Positions 50,606-58,951 of a stretch of 64,000 bases of DNA are shown piece by piece. Origin of the DNA: Faeciplasma sp964650705 (GTDB lineage Bacteria; Bacillota; Clostridia; Oscillospirales; Ruminococcaceae). Each line of letters starts with the position of its first letter. Position 1 is the stretch's first letter. Location: the NCBI GenBank assembly GCA_964650705.1, contig CAZYUJ010000007.1:41520-105519 (forward strand). The letters run 5' to 3'. The position numbers were made by a program, and so were the translations under genes. The notes under the pieces are model-generated. The model saw only the letters and a program-made list of their open reading frames with translations, was not told the DNA's origin and did no database searches.

Positions 50606-52024
50606 TTACTCAGCCGCACAAGCTGTGGGCTCTTCGATTTTCGCTTGTTTACACATTCGCCGATACAAAAATGCGAAGCATCCGGTGTGCGTAAGCGTTG
50701 CCGCCAGCCAAGATATCGGATATGAGAGATACAGCATCGTAAGACATTCGTTTGGCGTATGCCCTGCGCCTTTATAGTATGCAAACACAGTGAATATCCA
50801 TAAGATCCTGAATCCGCAAACACAGGCGATGGATACAATTGTCGGAGTAAGCGACTGTCCGATGCCTCGAAGCATGCCCACCATAACGTCCATTGTTCCG
50901 CAAAGGAAATAGGTGAGTGCGATAACGCTGACACGGACAACTCCCAGCTCGATCTCGGAAGGGTTGTCGGTATATATCGAAAGAAGCTGAGGAGCGAACA
51001 CACGCATCAATGCGCCCATTGCGAATCCGACTGCCGCAACGAGTCCCATACATTCAAGACAGACTGTCTTGATTCGCTTATATTGCTTTGCACCATAGTT
51101 CTGACCTGTGAAGGTGACGGCTGCCTGATGCAGCGAGTTCATCGCTACATATATAAAGCCTTCGATGTTTCCTGCGGCGCCGTTTCCTGCCATCGCATCC
51201 GAACCGAAGCCGTTGACCGATGATTGAATGATAACGTTAGAGATCGAGAAGAGAGAGCCTTGAACACCTGCGGGAAGGCCGACGGATATGATCTTCAAAA
51301 GCTTATCCTTGTGGATCTTCATCTTCTTTATCTCAAGCTTGATAACGCCATCCGACTTCAGCATATGTCTGATGACAAGGAATGCCGAGATGATCTGGGA
51401 GATTATCGTCGCCAAAGCAACACCTGCTACGTCCATATGGAATACGATAACGAAGATAAGATTCAAAATGACGTTTACAAGACCGGAGAACGTCAGATAA
51501 TATAGCGGACGCTTCGTGTCACCGACAGCTCGCATTATTGCCGAGCCGAAGTTATAAAGCATATTTGCGGGCATTCCGAGGAAATATATCTTAACGTAAA
51601 GAGCCGAAAGGTCGATAACATCCTCGGGTGAGTCCATAAGCTGAAGCATTCCCTTTGATGCGAAGAACCCGAATATCCCGACGACGACACCGCTTATGAG
51701 AGCGATGGTTACGGCTGTATGAACAGCTTCGCTGACGTCCTTATATCTGCCTGCGCCGAAATTCTGTGAAACAACGACGGATGCTCCGACGGAAAGCCCC
51801 ATAAATACGTTGACGATGAGGTTTATAAGAGAGCCCGTTGAGCTTACGGCGGCAAGAGAGTTATCGCTCGCAAAACGGCCGACAACGACGATATCGGCGG
51901 CGTTATATAAAAGCTGCAGAGTACCAGTTAAAAGCAGAGGCAGCGTGAATCTCAGGATCGCGGGCAAAAGCGAGCCACGGGTCATGTCCATGGTGTTTTT
52001 GTTTGCGTTGGTCAAGGTCTGCAC
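50606..52024 (-). CDS. MATE family multidrug/Na+ antiporter
   Basis: MATE proteins export cationic drugs or metabolites in exchange for Na+ or H+. Twelve hydrophobic segments can be traced over 472 residues. The family hallmarks are PAILRFTLPLLLTGTLQLLY, NAADIVVVGRFASDNSLAAV near the start, and the mirrored second half beginning GLPAGVQGSLFSISNVIIQS. The substrate cannot be inferred. It is single-gene, convergent with spoVAE. Confidence 0.92.
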   Translation of the reverse strand: MQTLTNANKNTMDMTRGSLLPAILRFTLPLLLTGTLQLLYNAADIVVVGRFASDNSLAAVSSTGSLINLIVNVFMGLSVGASVVVSQNFGAGRYKDVSEAVHTAVTIALISGVVVGIFGFFASKGMLQLMDSPEDVIDLSALYVKIYFLGMPANMLYNFGSAIMRAVGDTKRPLYYLTFSGLVNVILNLIFVIVFHMDVAGVALATIISQIISAFLVIRHMLKSDGVIKLEIKKMKIHKDKLLKIISVGLPAGVQGSLFSISNVIIQSSVNGFGSDAMAGNGAAGNIEGFIYVAMNSLHQAAVTFTGQNYGAKQYKRIKTVCLECMGLVAAVGFAMGALMRVFAPQLLSIYTDNPSEIELGVVRVSVIALTYFLCGTMDVMVGMLRGIGQSLTPTIVSIACVCGFRILWIFTVFAYYKGAGHTPNECLTMLYLSYPISWLAATLTHTGCFAFLYRRMCKQAKIEEPTACAAE

Positions 52025-52179
52025 TTCCTTTGTGTAATATTACATTCTTATATATGATACACCTTTAGAAAAAATATTTCAATAGATTTTTTAAAAAGAC
52101 TCAAAGATTCCTGACTGCTTGAAAAGTGCTAAAACACCGATCGGAAATTTGTAGATACTGCCGATATTTTATACGCTTA

Positions 52180-52208
52180 TTGACAAAAACGAAACTCTAT
52201 TTTATTAT
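52180..52208 (+). promoter_or_regulatory. Promoter of the clan GH-A glycosidase gene
   Basis: TTGACA, 17 bases, TATTAT. Confidence 0.7.
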
Positions 52209-52253
52209 TTACTTAACCGATAAAACGGCATTTTTATTGGAGGATATTAAAAT

Positions 52254-53711
52254 ATGAAAGACATGAAAGTATATTCGCTCCATATGGGCGAGGCTATTTG
52301 CTCCCTCGATCTGGGCGACGGCTCCGAACGCGGCGAATATGTAGATCAGGATTACATTTTAAACAAGCTCGGAAGACCTCACCGCGGAATCAACTTGATG
52401 TATTGCTATTATCCTTTGGATGAAGGCTGGCCTGCACGTGCATCCGAGGCTTTTGAGGCTACTGACAAAACGAATGCTTGGGCATATCCGTATGATGACT
52501 ACTTCCCCTATAGAGGCGGACTTAACGGCGACAGGAATGACCCTGTTTTCGAGCAGATGAGAGATATCCGCCGTCACGGTCAGGACGTTGTTTTCACCCT
52601 CACCATCGACCCTCATGTGAGCGACGAGCATCTTATTGCTATCGCAAATGATCTTAGACCCTTCGGAAGAGTTTTGATGCGTATCAACCACGAGGCAACG
52701 GGCTCTTGGTTCTCATTCAACAAAAGATGCACATATCAAGAGGTTGCGGATTTCTTCTGTCGCTTCCACGATATCATTCACGAGCACGCCCCGAATGTTA
52801 AAACGATACTTTGCATCGGCGGCATAGAATCGGACGGCGCTGAGAAGATAGTCATGGAAGACATCTTCGCCGAAGCTGTCAAAAAGACAGATATCTTCTC
52901 GGTCGATAAATATATGGCTCTTCACTGGGGCTGGCCCAACGACGTCGCAGACAAGGATTCACCCATCAGAAGCTATAAATATGACGGAGCCGAGCTTGTT
53001 TACAGACAGACAAAGGCTTCATACTTCAGATTCAAGGAGATCTGCGGCGGAGTTGACAAGCCGATGGTAATGAGCGAATTCAACGCTGACGGTGACGTAA
53101 CAGGGCCTTATGATCAGTGCAAGGTCATTAAGCACTTCTGTGACAAGATTATCGAAGACGACGCAAAGTGGTTCTCAGGCTTTACCTTCTATCAGTTCAG
53201 AGACAGAGGCAGACTCGGCCTTGAATGGCAGGATCCCAACAACGCTGACGTCGGAATCGAGCTCCCTGCGCTCGCTACATATAAAGAGATCATCAACAAC
53301 GAGTGGTTTATGCCCAAGATGGAGATCGGCTCCGAGATAAGCCTGCCCGCAACTCTTCGTTGGGGCGGAGCTGAGGATGCCGAAGGCTTGGCGATCCCCG
53401 TAAAGCTTGAAAAAGATCCCGTTTTCTGTGAGCTCACATTCGATGAAGACGACGATTCCAACCTCATGATCGAATTCGCAGGAAGATGGTTCTATAAGTC
53501 TCCCAAGGCGAGGTTTATCGACCTTATGCCTGCATTCTTCGACAAAAAGCTTGACGGCGAGACTGAATATACACTTAAGATATTCGCTCCGCCTGCATCG
53601 GGCGAGAACGACCTTTCCGCTGAGGGCGGCGACGTGAACGCATATCAGACCGTTAAATCATTGCCCAAGCTTCGAATCAAATATGAAGCTGTGATTCCTT
53701 ACTCGAACTGA
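52254..53711 (+). CDS. Clan GH-A-like glycoside hydrolase of unassigned family
   Basis: The 485-residue protein has a barrel-like layout. VLMRINHEATGSWFSFN looks like the acid/base strand (Asn-His-Glu), and KPMVMSEFNADGDVTG holds a candidate nucleophile Glu about 130 residues later. HWGWPNDVADKDSP lies between them. This pattern recalls GH26/GH39-type enzymes, but I cannot fix the family. A beta domain probably starts near residue 360. No signal peptide is visible, so intracellular action on imported oligosaccharides is likely. It has its own promoter and terminator. Confidence 0.7.
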   Translation: MKDMKVYSLHMGEAICSLDLGDGSERGEYVDQDYILNKLGRPHRGINLMYCYYPLDEGWPARASEAFEATDKTNAWAYPYDDYFPYRGGLNGDRNDPVFEQMRDIRRHGQDVVFTLTIDPHVSDEHLIAIANDLRPFGRVLMRINHEATGSWFSFNKRCTYQEVADFFCRFHDIIHEHAPNVKTILCIGGIESDGAEKIVMEDIFAEAVKKTDIFSVDKYMALHWGWPNDVADKDSPIRSYKYDGAELVYRQTKASYFRFKEICGGVDKPMVMSEFNADGDVTGPYDQCKVIKHFCDKIIEDDAKWFSGFTFYQFRDRGRLGLEWQDPNNADVGIELPALATYKEIINNEWFMPKMEIGSEISLPATLRWGGAEDAEGLAIPVKLEKDPVFCELTFDEDDDSNLMIEFAGRWFYKSPKARFIDLMPAFFDKKLDGETEYTLKIFAPPASGENDLSAEGGDVNAYQTVKSLPKLRIKYEAVIPYSN

Positions 53712-53718
53712 TGAATAA

Positions 53719-53749
53719 GAGCATCTTCAAAAAAGAAGATGCTCTTTAT
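53719..53749 (+). terminator. Terminator after the GH-A glycosidase gene
   Basis: AGAGCATCTTC / GAAGATGCTCTTTATT. Confidence 0.85.
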
Positions 53750-53759
53750 TGTTGCGGTC

Positions 53760-53935
53760 AGGGGGACGCGGCACTCGTGCCGCGCAGGGGGGCGAAGCCC
53801 CGCCCGCACCGCGGGTGCGGGCGCCCTGCCGCCGCAGGCGGCAGGGCTGATGCGTGCGCGAAGCGCACGCATCGGGCTTCGCCCCACCTCGGCGCCGTGG
53901 ACGAGCATCGGCGAGTCGAGTGGCGCCGTATCATC
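53760..53935. repeat. Three-arm GC-rich hairpin element (copy E7)
   Basis: A CGCGGCAC/GTGCCGCG left hairpin leads into the core: GGGCGAAGCCC (53790-53800), arms 53802-53822, 53823-53847 and 53849-53873, and GGGCTTCGCCC (53874-53884). A right terminal hairpin follows with GGCGCC ends and GTGG/AGT loop (about 53891-53929). Confidence 0.85.
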
Positions 53936-53969
53936 GTCCGTGCGAAGCGCGGACACCTTGTTTTAATGG

Positions 53970-53996
53970 AAAAGGCACCCGAAAGGGTGCCTTTTT
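53970..53996 (-). terminator. Terminator behind the duplicated fba tail
   Basis: AAAGGCACCC-GAAA-GGGTGCCTTT, with T-runs in both directions. Confidence 0.75.
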
Positions 53997-54009
53997 ATCG
54001 GATTTTCCG

Positions 54010-54128
54010 TTAAGCCTTGCCAATGCAGCCGAAGATCTCCATCTTTTCCTTAACTGTAGCCTTGATAGCGACGCCGCCGGGTGCGAGGATCTTTCTGGGG
54101 TCGAAGCCCGAGCCCGCCGAGGTCCTTG
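54010..54128 (-). repeat. Duplicated 3' end of fba (tail copy)
   Basis: Reads FDPRKILAPGGVAIKATVKE and KMEIFGCIGKA with a TAA stop, against FDPRKILAPGCEAIKATVKE and KMEIFGCIGKA in the intact gene. The first part of the homology, around KDL, is shifted by one base, so the copy is a tail only. A perfect 11-base inverted repeat (GTCCTTGCCTT / AAGGCAAGGAC, 54122-54154) marks its upstream edge. Confidence 0.88.
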
Positions 54129-54154
54129 CCTTCTTCGTCGAACAAGGCAAGGAC

Positions 54155-54188
54155 AAAAAACACCCCTCATTCGAGAGAATGAGGGGTA
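54155..54188 (-). terminator. Terminator between fba and its tail copy
   Basis: Minus strand ACCCCTCATTC / GAATGAGGGGTG stem followed by TTTTTTG. Confidence 0.85.
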
Positions 54189-54203
54189 TAACTGAAGGAC
54201 GTA

Positions 54204-55067
54204 TTAAGCCTTGCCGATGCAGCCGAAGATCTCCATCTTTTCCTTAACTGTAGCCTTGATAGCTTCACAGCCGGGTGCGAGGATCTTTCTGGGGTCGAAG
54301 CCCTTGCCAACGAGGTCCTTGCCTTCTTCGATGTATTTTCTGACAGCTTCCTGGAAAGCAAGCTGGCATTCGGTGTTAACGTTGATCTTTGCAACGCCCA
54401 AAGAGATTGCCTTCTTGATCATGTCTTCGGGGATACCTGTTCCGCCGTGGAGCACAAGAGGCATTTCGCCGACTTCCTTGTTGATTGCTTCCAAGGTCTC
54501 GAACGAAAGACCTGCCCAGTTTTCGGGATACTTGCCGTGGATGTTGCCGATACCTGCAGCGAGCATTGTAACGCCGAGGTCAGCGATCATCTTGCATTCC
54601 TTGGGGTCAGCACATTCGCCTGCGCCGACAACGCCGTCTTCTTCGCCGCCGATAGCGCCGACTTCTGCTTCAAGGGAGATTCCCAAAACGTCACAGGTGT
54701 TGACCAAAGCGGTGGTGAGCTTGATGTTTTCTTCGATGGGATAGTGGCTGCCGTCGAACATGATGGAGCTGAAACCTGCGTTGATGCAAGCCTTTGCGCC
54801 TTCGAAGGTGCCGTGGTCGAGGTGAAGTGCAACGGGAACGGTGATTCCGAGTTCCTTGATCATGCCTTCAACCATGCCGACGATGGTGGTGTAGCCGCAC
54901 ATATACTTGCCTGCACCCTCGGAAACACCGAGGATAACGGGAGCCTGAAGCTCCTGAGCGGTCTGAAGGATGCACTTGGTCCATTCAAGGTTGTTGATGT
55001 TGAACTGACCTACTGCATAGTGTTCTTTGCGTGCCTTATTGAGCATTTCCTTTGCTGATACGAGCAT
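54204..55067 (-). CDS. fba: Class II fructose-bisphosphate aldolase
   Basis: It cleaves fructose-1,6-bisphosphate to DHAP and glyceraldehyde 3-phosphate in glycolysis, using a divalent metal. The 287-residue protein begins MLVSAKEMLNKARKEHYAVG. Zinc-site blocks are VPVALHLDHGTFEGAKACIN and later HGKYPENW-type and PLVLHGGTGIPEDMI. SIMFDGSHYPIEENI is also present. ATG at 55067 has GGAGGAC upstream; a longer frame reaching 55259 is AT-rich untranslated leader. The last 38 codons are partly repeated downstream. Confidence 0.95.
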   Translation of the reverse strand: MLVSAKEMLNKARKEHYAVGQFNINNLEWTKCILQTAQELQAPVILGVSEGAGKYMCGYTTIVGMVEGMIKELGITVPVALHLDHGTFEGAKACINAGFSSIMFDGSHYPIEENIKLTTALVNTCDVLGISLEAEVGAIGGEEDGVVGAGECADPKECKMIADLGVTMLAAGIGNIHGKYPENWAGLSFETLEAINKEVGEMPLVLHGGTGIPEDMIKKAISLGVAKINVNTECQLAFQEAVRKYIEEGKDLVGKGFDPRKILAPGCEAIKATVKEKMEIFGCIGKA

Positions 55068-55262
55068 TGTAAAGTCCTCCAATTGAATAATTTTGTCGCC
55101 AAAATAGCTTACATAGTCATAATAGCATCTTTTGCGGAAAAATGCAAATATTATTGCTACGAAAATGTAAAAAAATCTCGGGCGTTTTTGGTACATTTTA
55201 TATATGAGTAATCTTTTGTTTGCATCAAATACTAAATAAAACTGTAAATGGAGGATCATTAT

Positions 55263-56594
55263 ATGCTTTTTGAGACTACGCGCCGCGGAATCGTAAGAGC
55301 CATATCGTTTTCAATAGCGATCGTTTTGGTTCTTGCAGCGGCAAATATCGTTTATATGAAAGAGCTCGAGGCTGCAAACAATGTCATCGAATCGGGATAC
55401 CGTGAGGCTGTTGAGGAGCTCGCATCAAGTGCCGATAAGATCTCATCGACCTTAACAAAAGGCAAATATTCCAACGACGCCGCAATGACCGCGCGCCTTG
55501 CGAACGAGCTTATAACCCAGTCTAACACCGCAAAGGAAGCGCTTTTGAAGCTTCCCGTTTCGTCATTCGATTTAGAGGATACAAACAAATTCCTCTCACA
55601 GATAGGCAACTATGCCTATTCTTTGAGCGAAAAAGCGGCAAGGGGAGAGGCATATGACATTTCCGACACCGACAACTTGAACGCTCTTAGCGACATGGCG
55701 GAGCAATTCAGCTCGCTTTTGTGGCAGATCAAAAACAAAATGCTTTCTTCCGATGAGGACCTTTATGAAATGTTTGAGGATCTTGACGAGCTTTTGATCC
55801 TTCAAGACCTTACCGATCTTGAAAGCGGCTTCGACGAGATGCCAAAGCTGATTTATGACGGCCCCTATTCCGATCATATTTTGGAGAAGACTCCGAAGAT
55901 GATCGAGGGAGCTAAAACGGTGACACTTGAACAGGCGACGGAAAAGGCTGCCATGCTTTTGGGCGTTGAAGCTTGGGAGGTATCTTCGACCGACACCGGT
56001 GAAGAGGGCAAAATGCCATCATATTGCTTCTGGACTGAAAACGGCTATGCTGCCGTTACAAAGCAGGGCGGATATTTAAATTATATGATAAAGTCGAGAA
56101 ACGTCCGTGATGACGAGATCGAGGAAGAGGAAGCGGTTCGTCTTGCACAGCTATATCTGGACAGCCTCGGCATCGAGAATATGGAATCGACTTATTACGA
56201 AGAATATAACAACGTTTTGTGTGTGAATTTCGCCTATAGGGACGGTGACACGATCTGTTACACCGATTTGATAAAGGTGTCCGTCGCGATGGACAACGGC
56301 GAGATATTGGGCTTTGATGCGAGAGGCTTTATTGTAAATCACTATGAACGGGACCTTGCTGAGCCGGCGATCTCCGAGACAGAAGCTCAAGGGAAGCTTT
56401 CTCCGTTCTTGAAGGTGACCGACAGCCGTCTTGCGCTTATCCCGACAGATTCGGTTGAAGAAAAGCTTTGTTGGGAATTTAAATGCGGCACAGACGATGA
56501 CGAAACGATCTTGGTCTATATCAATGCCCAAACAGGTGTCGAGGAGGAGATCCTGATACTTTTGATAACCGATTCGGGCACGTTGACGATATAA
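55263..56594 (+). CDS. ypeB: Germination protein YpeB
   Basis: YpeB is a spore-membrane protein that stabilises and localises the cortex-lytic enzyme SleB. An N-terminal anchor (AISFSIAIVLVLAAANIVYM) precedes a helical region (about 35-200). Tandem PepSY-type domains follow, including LEQATEKAAMLLGVEAWEVS and the region ISETEAQGKLSPFLKVTDSR. The 443-residue length matches. GGAGG sets the ATG at 55263. sleB, normally adjacent, is not seen on either side, since fba diverges upstream and a translational GTPase lies downstream. Confidence 0.9.
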   Translation: MLFETTRRGIVRAISFSIAIVLVLAAANIVYMKELEAANNVIESGYREAVEELASSADKISSTLTKGKYSNDAAMTARLANELITQSNTAKEALLKLPVSSFDLEDTNKFLSQIGNYAYSLSEKAARGEAYDISDTDNLNALSDMAEQFSSLLWQIKNKMLSSDEDLYEMFEDLDELLILQDLTDLESGFDEMPKLIYDGPYSDHILEKTPKMIEGAKTVTLEQATEKAAMLLGVEAWEVSSTDTGEEGKMPSYCFWTENGYAAVTKQGGYLNYMIKSRNVRDDEIEEEEAVRLAQLYLDSLGIENMESTYYEEYNNVLCVNFAYRDGDTICYTDLIKVSVAMDNGEILGFDARGFIVNHYERDLAEPAISETEAQGKLSPFLKVTDSRLALIPTDSVEEKLCWEFKCGTDDDETILVYINAQTGVEEEILILLITDSGTLTI

Positions 56595-56821
56595 TGAGCG
56601 ATAGCGGGCAAAAGCAACAACTTTTGTCCGCTTTTGTTGTTCTTTTTGCGAGTTTTGAAAAGAAAACACCACGGTTTTTATGCACACTGCACAATATTGC
56701 GCTCTATTTTTTGGATTGCTATTTGTGATGAAATGTTATATAATTTAATGGTAACGTTGATATTTGTTGTTGAATTTTTATAAATATCACGAGCAAATGT
56801 AACCCGATTGGAGAGATTAAC

Positions 56822-58891
56822 TTGAAAAACTATGACAGCGCACACATCAAAAACATAACTCTTGCAGGACACTCCGCATCAGGTAAGACTTCTCTTTGCG
56901 AAGCACTGCTTTATAAAGCAGGTGTTACAGACCGTTTAGGCAAAACTTTGGACGGAAATACCGTTTCTGACTATACCCCCATTGAAGTTTCTAAGAAATG
57001 TTCTATCTACACCTCGCTTTCCTGCTATGAAAAGGATGGCTACAAGGTAAATATTCTTGATACACCCGGCTTGTTCGACTATGCTTCCGGCATGATCGAA
57101 GGCGTATACGGTTCTGACTGTGTTCTTATCACCGTTTCCGCTAAGTCCGGTATCCACGTTGGCACCAAGAAGGCTTATGACTGTGCAGCAGCACACAAAA
57201 AGCCCCATATGTTCGTTGTAACCAAGATCGACGACGAAAACGCAAACTTCTCAAACGTTTTGACAAACCTCAAGACAGAGTTCGGCTCCACAGTTTGTCC
57301 CTTGGTAGTTCCGCTTATCAAGGACAACAAGATCGTTTCTTATTATGACCTCTTGCACGAAAAGAACTATAAGTACGGTGCAAAGGGTGAAAGAATCGAC
57401 GCAGGCGAGCCCGATCCTACATACCGTATCGACGGTCTTTTGGAAGCAATGGCAGAAGCTGTTGCCGAAACCGATGAAGAATTGATGATGAAGTTCCTCG
57501 AAGGCGAAAAGTTCACCCTTGATGAACTTGCTGACGGCGTTAAGAACGGTCTTGCGAACGGCATGATCACTCCCGTCGTTCCCATCTCTTCCACCAACCT
57601 CGAAGCTGCTGATATCCTTTTGGAGCTCATCTCCAAGCTTATCCCCACAGCAAAAGAAACCGGTGCCGTAAAGGCTCATGATGCTGACGGCAACGAGATC
57701 AAGGTCAACTATGACGAAAACGCTCCTTTGTCCGCATTCGTATTCAAGACCGTTGCTGACCCCTTCGTCGGCAAGATGTCCTTCATCAAGGTCATAAGCG
57801 GTAAGCTTGAAAGCGGTAAGGAGATCGTTAACGCAACGACCGGCAACACCGAAAAGGTCGGCAAGCTTTTGAACCTCGTCGGCAAGAAGCAGAGCGAAGT
57901 TTCCTTCTCAGTAGCAGGGGACATCGTTGTTGCAACCAAGATGAGCGTTAACACTAACGACACTATCTGTGACGCTTCCCGCGTTATCTCTTATGACAAG
58001 CTCACATTCCCCAGACCTTGCTACTCCTTAGCAGTAAAGGCAAAGTCTCAGGGCGACGAATCCAAGATCTCCACCGCTATGCAGAGACTTCTCGAAGAAG
58101 ACCTCTCCATCTCCTATAAACAGGATGAAACGACCTATGAACAGATCCTTTCGGGCTTGGGCGAACAGCACATCGAGTCCACACTCTCCAAGCTTAAGAG
58201 CGGCTTCGGCGTTGAAGTTATCACCTCTGTTCCGAAGGTATCCTATAAGGAAACTATCCGCAAGAAGGTCAAGGTTCAGGGTCGACACAAGAAACAGTCC
58301 GGCGGCCACGGCCAGTTCGGTGACGTTTGGATCGAATTCGAGCCTTGCGACAGCGATGATCTCGTATTCGAAGAAAACGTATTCGGCGGCGCAGTTCCGA
58401 GAAACTTCTTCCCTGCGGTTGAAAAGGGATTGCAGGAATGCATGAAGAAGGGCGTATTGGCAGGATTCCCTGTTGTCGGACTTAAGGCTACCTTGGTTGA
58501 CGGTTCTTACCACCCCGTTGACTCGAGCGAAATGTCCTTCAAGCTCGCAGCTTCCATCGCCTTCAAGGAAGGCATGAAGCAGGCTAACCCTGTTTTGCTT
58601 GAACCCATCGATATGCTTTCCGTAACCGTTCCCGATGAAAACACCGGCGACATGATGGGCGAACTCAACAAGAGAAGAGGACGCGTTTTGGGCATGGCTC
58701 CCGCTAACAAGAAGGGCTACACCACCATCGAAGCAGAAGTTCCCGAAAGTGAAGTTCACGACTTCGCAATGCTCGTTCGTCAGATGACCAGAGGCAGAGG
58801 CGAATTCACTCTTGAAAAGCTCCGCTACGATCAGCTCCCCGCAATGCTCGTTGACGAAGTTATCACCAAGTTCAAGGTTGACGAAGACTGA
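56822..58891 (+). CDS. EF-G-like translational GTPase (secondary type)
   Basis: The 689-residue protein has the EF-G domain order. The G1 loop is AGHSASGKTSLCEALL rather than the canonical AHIDAGKT, followed by LDGNTVSDYTPIEVSKKCSI, NILDTPGLFDYASGMIEGVY (G3) and VTKIDDENANF (G4). Domains II-V are complete, with GRHKKQSGGHGQFGDVWIEF and RRGRVLGMAP. This is the divergent FusA2-like branch common in Firmicutes, not the main elongation factor; its precise role is unclear. The start is TTG after GGAGAG. Confidence 0.88.
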   Translation: MKNYDSAHIKNITLAGHSASGKTSLCEALLYKAGVTDRLGKTLDGNTVSDYTPIEVSKKCSIYTSLSCYEKDGYKVNILDTPGLFDYASGMIEGVYGSDCVLITVSAKSGIHVGTKKAYDCAAAHKKPHMFVVTKIDDENANFSNVLTNLKTEFGSTVCPLVVPLIKDNKIVSYYDLLHEKNYKYGAKGERIDAGEPDPTYRIDGLLEAMAEAVAETDEELMMKFLEGEKFTLDELADGVKNGLANGMITPVVPISSTNLEAADILLELISKLIPTAKETGAVKAHDADGNEIKVNYDENAPLSAFVFKTVADPFVGKMSFIKVISGKLESGKEIVNATTGNTEKVGKLLNLVGKKQSEVSFSVAGDIVVATKMSVNTNDTICDASRVISYDKLTFPRPCYSLAVKAKSQGDESKISTAMQRLLEEDLSISYKQDETTYEQILSGLGEQHIESTLSKLKSGFGVEVITSVPKVSYKETIRKKVKVQGRHKKQSGGHGQFGDVWIEFEPCDSDDLVFEENVFGGAVPRNFFPAVEKGLQECMKKGVLAGFPVVGLKATLVDGSYHPVDSSEMSFKLAASIAFKEGMKQANPVLLEPIDMLSVTVPDENTGDMMGELNKRRGRVLGMAPANKKGYTTIEAEVPESEVHDFAMLVRQMTRGRGEFTLEKLRYDQLPAMLVDEVITKFKVDED

Positions 58892-58903
58892 TTAATAAAA
58901 ACC

Positions 58904-58942
58904 ATCACCCTCCCGCAGAATCAGCGGGAGGGTGATTTTTTT
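58904..58942 (+). terminator. Terminator after the EF-G-like gene
   Basis: ATCACCCTCCCGC / GCGGGAGGGTGAT followed by TTTTTTTAT. Confidence 0.9.
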
Positions 58943-58951
58943 ATCACTTTA

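Noticed and set aside
54204..55259. 351-residue form of fba
   Set aside because: The extra N-terminal 64 residues come from the AT-rich leader; a strong ribosome-binding site and the family start fit the internal ATG at 55067.
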